Shown here piece after piece: positions 38,518 through 46,617 of a DNA stretch of 64,000 nucleotides. How positions within the stretch are numbered: the first letter of the stretch is position 1; the number at the start of each line of letters is the position of its first letter. Made by a program: the position numbers and the translations under genes. The notes under the pieces were generated by a model. It was not told the origin of the DNA. It did not search any database and worked only from the letters and a program-made list of their open reading frames with translations. The stretch covers positions 62,001 to 126,000 of the forward strand of contig CANMOQ010000003.1 of the NCBI GenBank assembly GCA_947499505.1. The letters are read 5' to 3'. This DNA comes from an uncultured Erythrobacter sp. (GTDB taxonomy: Bacteria > Pseudomonadota > Alphaproteobacteria > Sphingomonadales > Sphingomonadaceae).

Positions 38518-39080
38518 TCAGCCGTCTCTGCCGCTGCTTGGGTGGCCGCAGCGCTGCTGCCCGCACGCGCCTGCGCCGCCCGGATGGGTGAGGCCTCTAC
38601 AAGGAAGTCACCGAAAGCCTCGGCGAACATTGTCGTCGCGCTCTCTTCGACCTGTGTCGCGGCCAAAGTCACGGGCGCGCCCGTGATTGGCGAGACCATT
38701 TCGCGTGACCGAAGCGGCGACGGCATTCCTTCTTCAGGCTCTGCGCGGGCAACCCTAATCGGGCTAGGCGCACCGGGAACTTGGGGTGAACCCAGGCTCG
38801 CCAATTGACGCTCACCTTCCAGATATTGGTCGGCGCGCGGCGCGAGATAGCCGAATTCGACGATGTTCCAATTGGCAAGCTGGCGCTGATTGGCGCGCGC
38901 CTGAAACTCGGTTTCCAGCACAAGCGTTTCGCGCTCCAGCTCAACGATTTGCCGCTCAGCCAGCAAAACTTCGCTTTTCACAGCATGCACGCGGAAACTG
39001 AGCGCGAGGAACATCCCAACGCACAGTGCGAGCACTGCGACCCAGCCGATTTGGCGCATACGAGAACCTGAAACGATCAT
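38514..39080 (-). CDS. ftsL: FtsL-like division protein with long C-terminal extension
   Basis: Assigned by position between rsmH and ftsI and by topology. It has a short N-terminus, one membrane helix (about 11-30; [19 protein letters not shown]) and then a coiled-coil (about 36-66, [21 protein letters not shown]) as in FtsL. The tail YLAPRADQY at about 78-86 resembles the end of the usual FtsL domain. About 100 extra residues follow, rich in Pro, Ala and Glu. E. coli FtsL is about 121 residues and this one is 188. FtsL would form the periplasmic FtsQLB scaffold. Confidence 0.85.
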   Translation of the reverse strand: MIVSGSRMRQIGWVAVLALCVGMFLALSFRVHAVKSEVLLAERQIVELERETLVLETEFQARANQRQLANWNIVEFGYLAPRADQYLEGERQLASLGSPQVPGAPSPIRVARAEPEEGMPSPLRSREMVSPITGAPVTLAATQVEESATTMFAEAFGDFLVEASPIRAAQARAGSSAAATQAAAETAE

Positions 39081-40045
39081 GCCGCAAGCCTCCTTGCATC
39101 GGCGGTGGTACGGATGGCGCTGCGCAGGGTTGAAGAGCGCGCGCGCGGATTGCGTTCGATCTCAGCCTCGGAAGGACGGATCGCTTTGGAAAGTTTCTCA
39201 AATACCGGCGGATCGCCGGGAATTTCCCCTGGCAGGTGACGCGATACCGCGCGGCCCGCGCCGGACGCTTCACGCAGGAAGCGTTTGACCATGCGGTCTT
39301 CGAGGCTGTGAAAGCTGACGACGGCGAGCTTGCCGCCAGCGCGCAGCAAATGCTCCGCTGATGACAGCCCGCTGCGCAATTCGCCCAGCTCGTCATTCAC
39401 ATGGATGCGCACCGCCTGAAACGAGCGCGTTGCCGGGTCCTTCTTGTCATGCGGCTTATGGCCCAGCGCCTTGCGAACGATGCGCGCCAGATCGCCGGTC
39501 GTCTCCAGCGGGCGCGCGGCAACAATCGCGCGGGCAACCCGACGCGACTGGCGTTCCTCGCCATATTCATAGAGCACATCAGCAATCGTGTCGGCATCGG
39601 CAGAATTGAGGAAATCAGCCGCGCTCTCGCCCTCCTGGCTCATCCGCATATCCAGCGGCCCGTCAGCCGAAAACGCAAAGCCGCGCCCCGCCTGATCGAG
39701 CTGCATGGAGGAAACGCCAATATCCATCGCCACGCCGTCAACCTGGGCAACGCCCACCTCGGCCATTGCGCTCACCATCTCAGAAAAACGCCGCGGATGA
39801 AGCACTAGGCGCGGAGGGGAACTACGCGCCTCGCTCCATCCGCGGCCTTGAGAGATCGCGTCAGGATCGCGATCAAAGGCGTGGACGGTCGCGCCGCAAT
39901 CAAGCAGCGCACGAGTATAGCCGCCGGCGCCAAAAGTGGCGTCGACAATGACATCGCCAGGCTGGGGGTTTAGCGCAGCGATCACTTCTTCGAGGAGAAC
40001 GGGTACGTGGGGCGCGGTTTGGCCTGAAGCAGCAGAGGACGTCAT
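39077..40045 (-). CDS. rsmH: 16S rRNA (cytosine-1402-N4)-methyltransferase RsmH (MraW)
   Basis: Methylates C1402 of 16S rRNA with SAM. Family motifs are [10 protein letters not shown] at the N-terminus, the SAM loop [42 protein letters not shown], and [15 protein letters not shown] near the C-terminus. Length 322 is normal. It overlaps mraZ and ftsL by ATGA. Confidence 0.97.
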   Translation of the reverse strand: MTSSAASGQTAPHVPVLLEEVIAALNPQPGDVIVDATFGAGGYTRALLDCGATVHAFDRDPDAISQGRGWSEARSSPPRLVLHPRRFSEMVSAMAEVGVAQVDGVAMDIGVSSMQLDQAGRGFAFSADGPLDMRMSQEGESAADFLNSADADTIADVLYEYGEERQSRRVARAIVAARPLETTGDLARIVRKALGHKPHDKKDPATRSFQAVRIHVNDELGELRSGLSSAEHLLRAGGKLAVVSFHSLEDRMVKRFLREASGAGRAVSRHLPGEIPGDPPVFEKLSKAIRPSEAEIERNPRARSSTLRSAIRTTADARRLAA

Positions 40046-40533
40046 TTCTTACGCCCCCTCGCTTCGGCTTCCGCGACCAGATTGGCGCAGGCCGCCTGCG
40101 CGCTTTCCCACTGCTCGCCCATTTGCGCGAGCTGATCCGGGTTCCAGATCGTGAAGAAACGCCCGCCGCCGTGGAAGTACAAGCCATCGTCAACCTGCGC
40201 GAGGCTGCGCAGGTGATCGGGCATGACAAAGCGCCCGCTGTCATCAAACGGCACTTCGACAAAGCCAAACAGCTGCATCGCGCGCAGATCGCGGTCGAAT
40301 TCTTTATCAAGGCGGATGGCGCGGTCTTCTTCGCGCTCAATCTGCTCTTCAAGTTCGGTTTTGCGGGACAGGCCAAAGCCGGTGAGACAGTTCCAACGCT
40401 CATGCTTTGCCAGGCAGACAATCCGCCCTTCAGAGCTTTCTTTAACAGCCTTGCGGAACAGTGGAGGCAGCACAAAGCGGCCCTTATCGCCGGCTGGCGA
40501 ATAAGCTTGACCACTGAATCCTGCGAACGACAC
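40042..40533 (-). CDS. mraZ: Transcriptional regulator MraZ
   Basis: AbrB-like DNA-binding protein that represses its own dcw operon in E. coli. Two SpoVT/AbrB-like halves are visible ([12 protein letters not shown] and [12 protein letters not shown]), the duplicated DxGR signature of MraZ. The start is chosen at GTG 40533 because AAGGGGAG lies 9 nt upstream. A TTG at 40542 would leave no spacing. This gives 163 residues, slightly longer than the usual 150. Five GGG decamers lie about 180-230 bp upstream. It overlaps rsmH by 4 nt. Confidence 0.95.
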   Translation of the reverse strand: MSFAGFSGQAYSPAGDKGRFVLPPLFRKAVKESSEGRIVCLAKHERWNCLTGFGLSRKTELEEQIEREEDRAIRLDKEFDRDLRAMQLFGFVEVPFDDSGRFVMPDHLRSLAQVDDGLYFHGGGRFFTIWNPDQLAQMGEQWESAQAACANLVAEAEARGRKK

Positions 40534-40998
40534 GCGCTCCAACTCCCCTTCTCACCCGTCCCTCACGGGCTTTCATTTTCCCCGCCTCCCCGTTGAGGAG
40601 GCCAAACACACCCTCTGCCTCACCATTCCGCACGCGAGCGGAACCGGCGCGCCAACCGCGATGGGCGGCGCAAACACAAACGGGCATGTTTGATGGAAGA
40701 CGGTAATATCGTGGGTTTAACCGGGATGGAAGGGGTTTTTGCGGGATTTTGCGGGATAAGATGGTAAATTATTGTTTCATATGGTTAATATACAGGGGTC
40801 ATCCGCTTCACTACCTAGCATGGGAACCAAAGAGCCCGCTTCAAAACGCTGATTTTCCGGTCAAAACTGTGAGAATCGGATTTTTCGAGTCGCTGATCCC
40901 CAGCCCGTCCCGCAAAATCCCCGATCGCGATTTTGGGGCGCTTGGGCGCTGATCAAATGGATTGCAGCGATGGCGGTAAGAATCGGGCTGCTGGCGAC
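40534..40998. other. Long intergenic region upstream of mraZ
   Basis: No gene is supported here. From mraZ outwards it holds a G-rich leader with a small hairpin (40584-40602; GCCTCC pairing with GGAGGC, minus strand), a tandem decamer array (40711-40760), an AT-rich stretch (about 40755-40805) that may contain the mraZ promoter, and an inverted repeat CAAAATC/GATTTTG at 40913-40935. I could not place -35 and -10 boxes with confidence. It must also hold the 3' end signal of the gene at 40999, but no T-tract hairpin is visible. Confidence 0.5.
40711..40760 (+). repeat. Five tandem 10-bp GGG repeats, probable MraZ operator
   Basis: Five consecutive decamers each have GGG at positions 3-5: GTGGGTTTAA, CCGGGATGGA, AGGGGTTTTT, GCGGGATTTT, GCGGGATAAG. 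The 10-bp period places the GGG on one face of the helix. MraZ of E. coli binds direct repeats of TGGGN spaced by 5 nt, that is the same 10-bp period, upstream of its operon. Here the GGG strand is opposite to mraZ coding and there are five copies instead of three. The operator role is inferred from the known family behaviour and position. Confidence 0.6.
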
Positions 40999-41781
40999 TC
41001 AGTTAAGTGTTTGTGCAAGCAATGCGCTCAGCGTGCTGCCCTCTTCACCGGCAAGCTCTTGATGCTCAAAGATAGCAGCGTCGGCGAGCACAGTAACGCT
41101 ACCCTCGCCAATATCGCAGGCCGCGATAGTTCTTTCGCCCTGCAATTCGCACGAGGAAGCGGCGGGATCGAGAATGCTGATAACACCAGCCATATGAAGC
41201 GGGATCTGTCCGCCAGCGATCGTGGCCGACCGTACACCCTCGCCCTGCCCCTCATCAAAGCTGATCGCCAATCCCCAGCGCTCAATCACCGGCGGGATCA
41301 ATGCCGTGCCCACCGGGCGGCGAGGATCGCCAAAGACGACCTCGTATTCCCCGGTCAGCATTGGATCGAGCGCGATCAGGAGTTGGCCGCCGCCCCGAAC
41401 CCAATCATCCAGCGCGACATTGTCCGATGGGCTTAGCCCGCGCGGCTGGACAATCGCCAGACGCTCTAACCCCACAAGCGAACTGATGCCCTGATCATCG
41501 GGTGAAAGGCTGTCGAGCAGCCTCAGATCATAGCGCGCCTCCAAGACCGCGCGCTGCCAGGGTGCCTCTTGCTCTGCATCAATCAGGCTGGTGAGATCTT
41601 CGCCCAGCGGCCAATAAAGCGGCAGGCTGCTCATCAGGCCGAGCTCAATCTTCTCGGTTGAGCCACTCGCGCGCAGGCCATTACCCGGCGCGTTCGATTG
41701 AGCCAGCCACCACAGCGCGGCGGCGGCGAGGGCCAGCACGCCAATCGCAGCAATGGCAAATTTACGGAGTTTTGGGCTCAT
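40999..41781 (-). CDS. Membrane-anchored protein resembling DUF4350/GldG-like domains
   Basis: A 260-residue protein with an N-terminal membrane anchor (about 6-27; FAIAAIGVLALAAAALWWLA) and a periplasmic domain. The domain has alternating strands and helices (IELGLMSSLPLYWP, LERLAIVQPRGLSPSDNVALDDWVRGGGQLLIALDP), resembling DUF4350 or GldG-type GATase-like folds that accompany ABC-2 exporters. The similarity is by eye and tentative. No ABC genes are adjacent. Its start overlaps the upstream 145-residue gene by 20 nt, so the two probably act together. Confidence 0.65.
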   Translation of the reverse strand: MSPKLRKFAIAAIGVLALAAAALWWLAQSNAPGNGLRASGSTEKIELGLMSSLPLYWPLGEDLTSLIDAEQEAPWQRAVLEARYDLRLLDSLSPDDQGISSLVGLERLAIVQPRGLSPSDNVALDDWVRGGGQLLIALDPMLTGEYEVVFGDPRRPVGTALIPPVIERWGLAISFDEGQGEGVRSATIAGGQIPLHMAGVISILDPAASSCELQGERTIAACDIGEGSVTVLADAAIFEHQELAGEEGSTLSALLAQTLN

Positions 41782-42199
41782 TGATCAGCGGATCATCGCG
41801 CACAACATCACCGGGCAGCGGATCACCGGCAGTGCCTTCGCCCTGCTCAGGCACAATCGCCGCCTCTTGTGTCGCGGCCGGGCTTGGGTCTACCGGCAGA
41901 TCGGGCACAACGCCTGCCTCGGCAAGAGGATCATTAATCTTGGCCTCGGCGCTCGGCTCGGTCGTCGGCGCGGCTTCTGGCACGGCGCTGTCTTCGCTCA
42001 CTTGTGCGCGGCCTTGGATCACACTGGCCAAACCGACCAGAAGAACCATCGCTGCAAGGCCGGACAGTCCGACCTGCAGGCGCTGCACTGCCTCCTCGCG
42101 GGTTCCGCCAAGGGGTGCGCCTGCACGCTCAAGATCGGGGTTTTCTGCAACAGCCCGCGCCACTTCTTCGCGGGTCTCAAACAGTTTACGATACGCCAT
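41762..42199 (-). CDS. Small single-pass membrane protein, unknown function
   Basis: A 145-residue protein with a charged cytoplasmic N-terminus (about 1-40; RKLFETREEVARAVAENPDL), one membrane helix (about 43-62; LQVGLSGLAAMVLLVGLASV) and an acidic, Pro/Ala-rich periplasmic tail. No known family is recognised. It overlaps the next gene by 20 nt and starts 12 bp after cysK on the same strand, so it could be expressed from the ferredoxin-cysK transcript. Confidence 0.65.
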   Translation of the reverse strand: MAYRKLFETREEVARAVAENPDLERAGAPLGGTREEAVQRLQVGLSGLAAMVLLVGLASVIQGRAQVSEDSAVPEAAPTTEPSAEAKINDPLAEAGVVPDLPVDPSPAATQEAAIVPEQGEGTAGDPLPGDVVRDDPLINEPKTP

Positions 42200-42211
42200 A
42201 ATGGCTGCCTA

Positions 42212-43225
42212 TCACGCTTGTTCGAGCCAGTCGAACACTGGAAGCTCTTTCGCCTTCAACCATTCGGCATTGTACAGGGTTGAAAGGTAGCGAAAGCCAG
42301 TATCGCACAGGATTGTCGCGACTTGCGGGTTCTCGCGCCCTTCGGCGACCAGCTGTTTGCCCAGCGCAATCGCGCCCGCGACATTGATGCCAGAAGACAG
42401 GCCAAGGCAAAGTCCCTCTTCACGCAGCAGACGCGCAACCCATTGCAGGCCTTCTTCGTCAGAAATGCGGAATTGCGTGTCAATCGGCGCGCCTTCGAGA
42501 TTGGCAGTAATCCGCCCCTGCCCTATGCCCTCAGCAACCGAAGACCCTTCAGCTTTCAGCTCGCCATTCGCGTAATAATTGTAGAGCGCCGCGCCGTGCG
42601 GATCGGTCAGCGCAATGCGGACGTCCTCGGATTTCTCCTTAAGGCCCATGCCAACCCCGGCAATCGTTCCGCCTGTGCCAGCCGCGCAGGTGAAACCGTC
42701 AATCTTGCCATCGAGCTGCTTCCACAGCTCCTTGGCCGTGCCTTCAATATGCGCGCGGCGATTGGCGACATTGTCAAACTGCCCAGCCCAGATAGCGCCC
42801 TCGGTTTCGTCGGCCATGCGGCGTGAGGTGTGCTGAAAATGCGCAGGATCAGCGTATTTCGTTGGCGGCACGAGTACCAGCTGCGCGCCGAGAGCCCGCA
42901 GCGTGTCCATCTTTTCCTTCGACTGATTGTCCGGCATCACGATCACGGTCTTGTACCCGAGCGCATTTGCGACCAGCGCAATGCCAATGCCGGTGTTGCC
43001 AGCGGTGCCTTCGATCACAGTTCCGCCGGGCTTCAGCTCACCGCGCGCCTCGGCATCGCGGATCATGTAGAGCGCCGCGCGGTCCTTCACCGAAGAGCCC
43101 GGATTGGCAAATTCGCATTTTCCCCAAATATCGCAGCCCGCCGCCTCGCTTGGCCCGGCCAGGCGGACCAGCGGCGTGTTTCCGATCAAGGCGAGCGTAT
43201 CGCCGACAGATTGAGTAATGTTCAT
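42212..43225 (-). CDS. cysK: Cysteine synthase A (O-acetylserine sulfhydrylase)
   Basis: Makes cysteine from O-acetylserine and sulfide, the end point of the sulfate pathway encoded at 6.7-10.6 kb. It is a fold-type II PLP enzyme. The PLP Lys is in NPGSSVKDR, the substrate loop reads EGTAGNTGIG (Ala where E. coli CysK has Ser), and the phosphate loop is GTGGTIAGVG. ATG 43225 (337 residues) is preferred to the extended frame start at 43261. The ferredoxin gene lies 42 bp upstream on the same strand. Confidence 0.92.
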   Translation of the reverse strand: MNITQSVGDTLALIGNTPLVRLAGPSEAAGCDIWGKCEFANPGSSVKDRAALYMIRDAEARGELKPGGTVIEGTAGNTGIGIALVANALGYKTVIVMPDNQSKEKMDTLRALGAQLVLVPPTKYADPAHFQHTSRRMADETEGAIWAGQFDNVANRRAHIEGTAKELWKQLDGKIDGFTCAAGTGGTIAGVGMGLKEKSEDVRIALTDPHGAALYNYYANGELKAEGSSVAEGIGQGRITANLEGAPIDTQFRISDEEGLQWVARLLREEGLCLGLSSGINVAGAIALGKQLVAEGRENPQVATILCDTGFRYLSTLYNAEWLKAKELPVFDWLEQA

Positions 43226-43267
43226 GGACTGCGAGTTAGGAGCTTGCGAGCCAACTCGCAAACAACA

Positions 43268-43585
43268 TCAATCTTCAGCTGCGATAGTTACCTTTAAGCC
43301 GTCGAGCTCTGCGGTGAGCGGAACCTGGCAAGAGAGGCGTGAGGTTTCGTTGCGATGCTCGCTCGATTCCAGCAGATCATCTTCGTCTTCGCTCATCTCA
43401 GGCAGCTTTGCCGCAAACTCAGGATCGATGTGGACGTGGCAGGTCGCGCAGGAACAGCACCCGCCGCACAGCGCCAGCAGCTCGTCAAAGCCATTGTCGC
43501 GAATAGCCTCCATCACTGTCAGGCCGTCCTCGACCTCGATGTCACTCGTTTCGCCTTCACGATTGGTGACGATCAGTTTCGGCAT
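43268..43585 (-). CDS. Adrenodoxin-type 2Fe-2S ferredoxin
   Basis: A 105-residue soluble electron carrier. The cluster ligands are C40, C46, C49 and C86, in the spacing C-x5-C-x2-C-x36-C of vertebrate-type/adrenodoxin-like ferredoxins, followed by RLSCQVPL. Two extra cysteines (43, 44) lie in the loop. AAGGA precedes the ATG by 9 nt. Possible partners are a P450, Fe-S assembly or the CysI-type reductase of this window. The cysK linkage makes the last worth testing but is only suggestive. Confidence 0.92.
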   Translation of the reverse strand: MPKLIVTNREGETSDIEVEDGLTVMEAIRDNGFDELLALCGGCCSCATCHVHIDPEFAAKLPEMSEDEDDLLESSEHRNETSRLSCQVPLTAELDGLKVTIAAED

Positions 43586-43691
43586 TGCATTATATCCTTT
43601 TCAGTGTCCGCTGGATTGGCCAGCGCTCTATCGAATAGATAGCTGCGCTGCTAGAGGCAGTTTTCGCATTGTATAACTATGGGAGTTATTA

Positions 43692-44309
43692 GTGGGATTG
43701 AGCGCAGCTGCAATCAAGGCCTCGCTTGATGCATTGGCCAAAAATGATGCCGATCTGGCGAATGAAATCATGCGGATCGGCTATCCAGAGCCGCGCATCA
43801 GAGACCGGGGGTACATGACCATGCTGCGCACGATTGTGGGTCAGCAGGTTTCGGTCGCCGCCGCTGCCTCTATGTGGAACAAGTTAGAGGCGGAACTAGG
43901 CGAAGGGTTTACCCCCGCCTGCCTGCTGGAACGGGACTTTGACACTTTGCGCGCCTGCGGCCTGTCGCGCCAGAAACAGGGCTATGCCCGCAGCCTGTGC
44001 GAGCTGGTGCAAACCGGCGAGGTCAATTTTGATGACTTGCCCGATGATGATGAAGAAGCCATCGCAGAGCTGATCAAGGTCAAAGGGATTGGGCGCTGGT
44101 CAGCGGAGATATACCTGCTGTTTGCAGAAGGGCGCGGGGATATGTGGCCCGCCGGCGATCTGGCCGTGCAGGAAGGCGTAAAACGATTGCTGAGGCTGAA
44201 TGAGAGACCCGATGAAAAGGGCCTGCGCCAAATTGGCGAGCGATGGCGCCCGCATCGCGGGGCGATGGCGATCTGGGTATGGCATTTTTACGCCAACCCC
44301 GCGCTCTAA
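43692..44309 (+). CDS. DNA-3-methyladenine glycosylase II (AlkA-like, HhH-GPD)
   Basis: Base-excision repair glycosylase of 205 residues. The HhH-GPD motif reads LIKVKGIGRWSAEIYLLFA, with the catalytic Asp in MWPAGDLAVQ and the IVGQQVSVAAAASMW helix of the family upstream. The start is GTG 43692, with GGGAG upstream. It lacks the N-terminal AlkA_N domain of E. coli AlkA and the Cys ligands of EndoIII, so it belongs to the short AlkA/MagI type. It is divergent from the ferredoxin gene. Confidence 0.92.
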   Translation: MGLSAAAIKASLDALAKNDADLANEIMRIGYPEPRIRDRGYMTMLRTIVGQQVSVAAAASMWNKLEAELGEGFTPACLLERDFDTLRACGLSRQKQGYARSLCELVQTGEVNFDDLPDDDEEAIAELIKVKGIGRWSAEIYLLFAEGRGDMWPAGDLAVQEGVKRLLRLNERPDEKGLRQIGERWRPHRGAMAIWVWHFYANPAL

Positions 44310-44417
44310 TCTGCCGTTTGGCCCGTACATCTGTTCTATGCCCTGCGACTTGCGACGCTCCACCATATGTGTACTAACCGAATAATACAGTTGTTTGAAA
44401 TCGATTGGAGAACCCCC

Positions 44418-46508
44418 ATGTCCCCTCGCACAACATCTCGTCTTGTATTCACCGCGCGCCTGCTGACCTCGGCACTCGCCGCATCCGCCTTAACGCTGCC
44501 GGGCTCCGTCTCTGCAGATAACCACGCCGCCAATACCGGAGCCACAATGACCAACACCGCCGAAGCCTATGATCTAATCCCGCGCGATGCCCTGTTTGGC
44601 AATCCAACCAAAGCGCAGGGGCGCATCAGCCCTGATGGCAAATATCTCAGCTGGCTCGCGCCTAAGGATGGCGTGCTCAACATTTGGATGGCGCCGCGTG
44701 ACAATCTGGACGCTGCCAAAGCGATGACAAGTGCGGCCGACCGCCCGATCCGCCAGCATTTCTGGTCCCCGGATTCCAGCAGCCTGCTGTATATTCAGGA
44801 CAAGGGCGGCGATGAGAACTTTCTGCTCTATTCAATCAATGTGGAAACCGGGGTGGAGACCAACCTCACCCCGTTTGAGAACACCCGCGTCGACATCGTC
44901 GGCGGGTCAGAGACGATCCGCGATAAAATCCTGATCGGCCTCAACAATCGCGATCCGCAATTCCACGATGTGCACCTGCTCAATCTCAACACTGGCGAGC
45001 TTGAGCTCGTCTATGAGAACAACAGCTATGCCGGGTTTATGGCGGATGACACGCTGACCCTGCGCATGGCGATGCGCCAGAACGAGGCAGGCGGCACCGA
45101 CTATTTCCGGGTCGAAGATGGCGCGGTTGAGGAGGCCGCATTTGAAAACACGGCAATGGAAGATTCGCTGACGACTTCGCCTGCGGGCTACACGACCGAT
45201 GGCTCCACGCTCTATTGGCTCGACAGCCGCGGCCGCGACACCGCTGCTCTGTACGCTCAGGACACAGCGAGCGGCGAAAAGACACTGGTGGCGGAGAATG
45301 ACAAGGCCGATATTGGCGGCACCATCCGCAACAACAAAACCGGCGTGGTGGAGGCCTATTCGGCGAACTATCTCAAAACCGAGTGGACCGCGATTGATCC
45401 CGAGATCAAGGCTTCGCTCGATTGGCTCGGCAGCCAGCTTGATGGCGAGTTTGGCGTCGCCAGCCGCACCGATGACGACATGACCTGGATTGTATGGAAC
45501 GACCCGCTGACCGCACCAAGCGGCAGCTACATCTATGACCGCGCGGCCAAGACCCTCACCCCGTTCTACATCACCCGGCCAGAGCTGGAGGGTGCGCCGC
45601 TACAGCCGATGCAACCGGTAGAGATCACCAGCCGCGATGGCCTGACCCTGCCATCCTACCTGACACTCCCACCTGGCAGCGACAGCGATGCAAGTGGCCG
45701 TCCAGACGCCGCAGTCCCAATGGTTCTGCTAGTCCACGGCGGTCCATGGGCGCGCGATAACTATGGCTTTTCCAGCAGCGTCCAATGGCTCGCGAACAGA
45801 GGCTATGCCGTGCTGCAAGTGAACTTCCGAGGCTCCACCGGGTTCGGCAAGGACTTCATCAATGCTGGCAACAAAGAGTGGGGCCTGAAGATGCATGACG
45901 ATCTGATCGATGCAACTGACTGGGCAATCGAGCAAGGCATCACCACGGCCGATCAAGTGGCTATCATGGGCGGCTCCTATGGCGGCTATGCAACGCTGGC
46001 TGGCCTCACATTTACGCCAGAGAAATTCGCCTGCGGCGTCGACATTGTCGGCCCGTCCAACCTTGAGACCTTGCTGGCGACGATCCCGCCCTATTGGGCA
46101 CCGATGGTGAAAATTTTCCACGAGCGGATGGGTGATCCGAACACGGAAGAAGGCCTTGCTATGCTTAAGGCCGCCAGCCCGCTGTACAAAGCCGACCAGA
46201 TCACCAAACCGCTGCTGATACTGCAAGGCGCGAATGATCCGCGGGTCAAACAGTCAGAGAGCGACCAGATCGTCGGCGCGATGAAGGATGCCGGTGTCCC
46301 GGTCACTTACGTGCTCTATCCCGATGAAGGGCACGGATTTGCAAAGCCGAACAACAACATCGCCTACACCGCGATCACCGAGAATTTCCTGGCGGAATGC
46401 CTCGGCGGACGCAGCGAGGCGATTGGCGATACGGTTGGCAATTCCACCGCGCAAATCCTCGAAGGCGCGCAGCATGTGGTCGGCCTGGAAGCCGCGCTGG
46501 CCAAGTAG
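44418..46508 (+). CDS. Secreted S9-family prolyl oligopeptidase-like serine peptidase
   Basis: A 696-residue exported peptidase. ATG 44418 is preceded by GGAG at 7 nt and begins a signal peptide (LLTSALAASALTLPGSVSA). A beta-propeller region (about 45-400; GRISPDGKYLSWLAP, HFWSPDSSSLLYIQD) precedes the alpha/beta hydrolase domain. The triad is the nucleophile Ser520 in GGSYGGYA, Asp in GANDPRV and His in DEGHGFAKP. It belongs with the S9C acylaminoacyl/dipeptidyl peptidase-like group and would degrade peptides in the periplasm. A strong terminator follows. Confidence 0.93.
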   Translation: MSPRTTSRLVFTARLLTSALAASALTLPGSVSADNHAANTGATMTNTAEAYDLIPRDALFGNPTKAQGRISPDGKYLSWLAPKDGVLNIWMAPRDNLDAAKAMTSAADRPIRQHFWSPDSSSLLYIQDKGGDENFLLYSINVETGVETNLTPFENTRVDIVGGSETIRDKILIGLNNRDPQFHDVHLLNLNTGELELVYENNSYAGFMADDTLTLRMAMRQNEAGGTDYFRVEDGAVEEAAFENTAMEDSLTTSPAGYTTDGSTLYWLDSRGRDTAALYAQDTASGEKTLVAENDKADIGGTIRNNKTGVVEAYSANYLKTEWTAIDPEIKASLDWLGSQLDGEFGVASRTDDDMTWIVWNDPLTAPSGSYIYDRAAKTLTPFYITRPELEGAPLQPMQPVEITSRDGLTLPSYLTLPPGSDSDASGRPDAAVPMVLLVHGGPWARDNYGFSSSVQWLANRGYAVLQVNFRGSTGFGKDFINAGNKEWGLKMHDDLIDATDWAIEQGITTADQVAIMGGSYGGYATLAGLTFTPEKFACGVDIVGPSNLETLLATIPPYWAPMVKIFHERMGDPNTEEGLAMLKAASPLYKADQITKPLLILQGANDPRVKQSESDQIVGAMKDAGVPVTYVLYPDEGHGFAKPNNNIAYTAITENFLAECLGGRSEAIGDTVGNSTAQILEGAQHVVGLEAALAK

Positions 46509-46535
46509 CCGCCCGCTTAACCCACGGCCATACAT

Positions 46536-46553
46536 GCTGACACGCATGTCAGC
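46536..46553. repeat. Perfect inverted repeat upstream of the SDR gene
   Basis: GCTGACA and TGTCAGC form perfect 7-nt arms around CGCA, with a third GCTGACA half-copy directly after at 46555-46561. It sits between the S9 peptidase stop and its terminator, 65 bp before the SDR start. It could be a dimeric repressor operator for the SDR gene or a second hairpin of a tandem terminator. Confidence 0.4.
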
Positions 46554-46568
46554 AGCTGACAAACAGAG

Positions 46569-46602
46569 CGCGCGAGGTTAGACCTCGCGCGTTCTTGTTT
46601 TT
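46569..46602 (+). terminator. Rho-independent terminator after the S9 peptidase gene
   Basis: A perfect 10-bp G+C-rich stem (CGCGCGAGGT with ACCTCGCGCG) with a TAG loop, followed by TTCTTGTTTTT on the plus strand. It lies 60 bp after the peptidase stop and ends only 16 bp before the SDR start codon. Confidence 0.9.
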
Positions 46603-46617
46603 GGGGAGTAGATTTCA

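Noticed and set aside
40913..40935. Inverted repeat CAAAATC/GATTTTG as a terminator for the gene ending at 40999
   Set aside because: No T-run on the minus strand after the stem; kept only as an unexplained repeat in the intergenic entry.
40749..40952. Small plus-strand frame in the mraZ upstream region
   Set aside because: No ribosome site, overlaps the decamer array and AT-rich promoter-like segment; more likely regulatory DNA.
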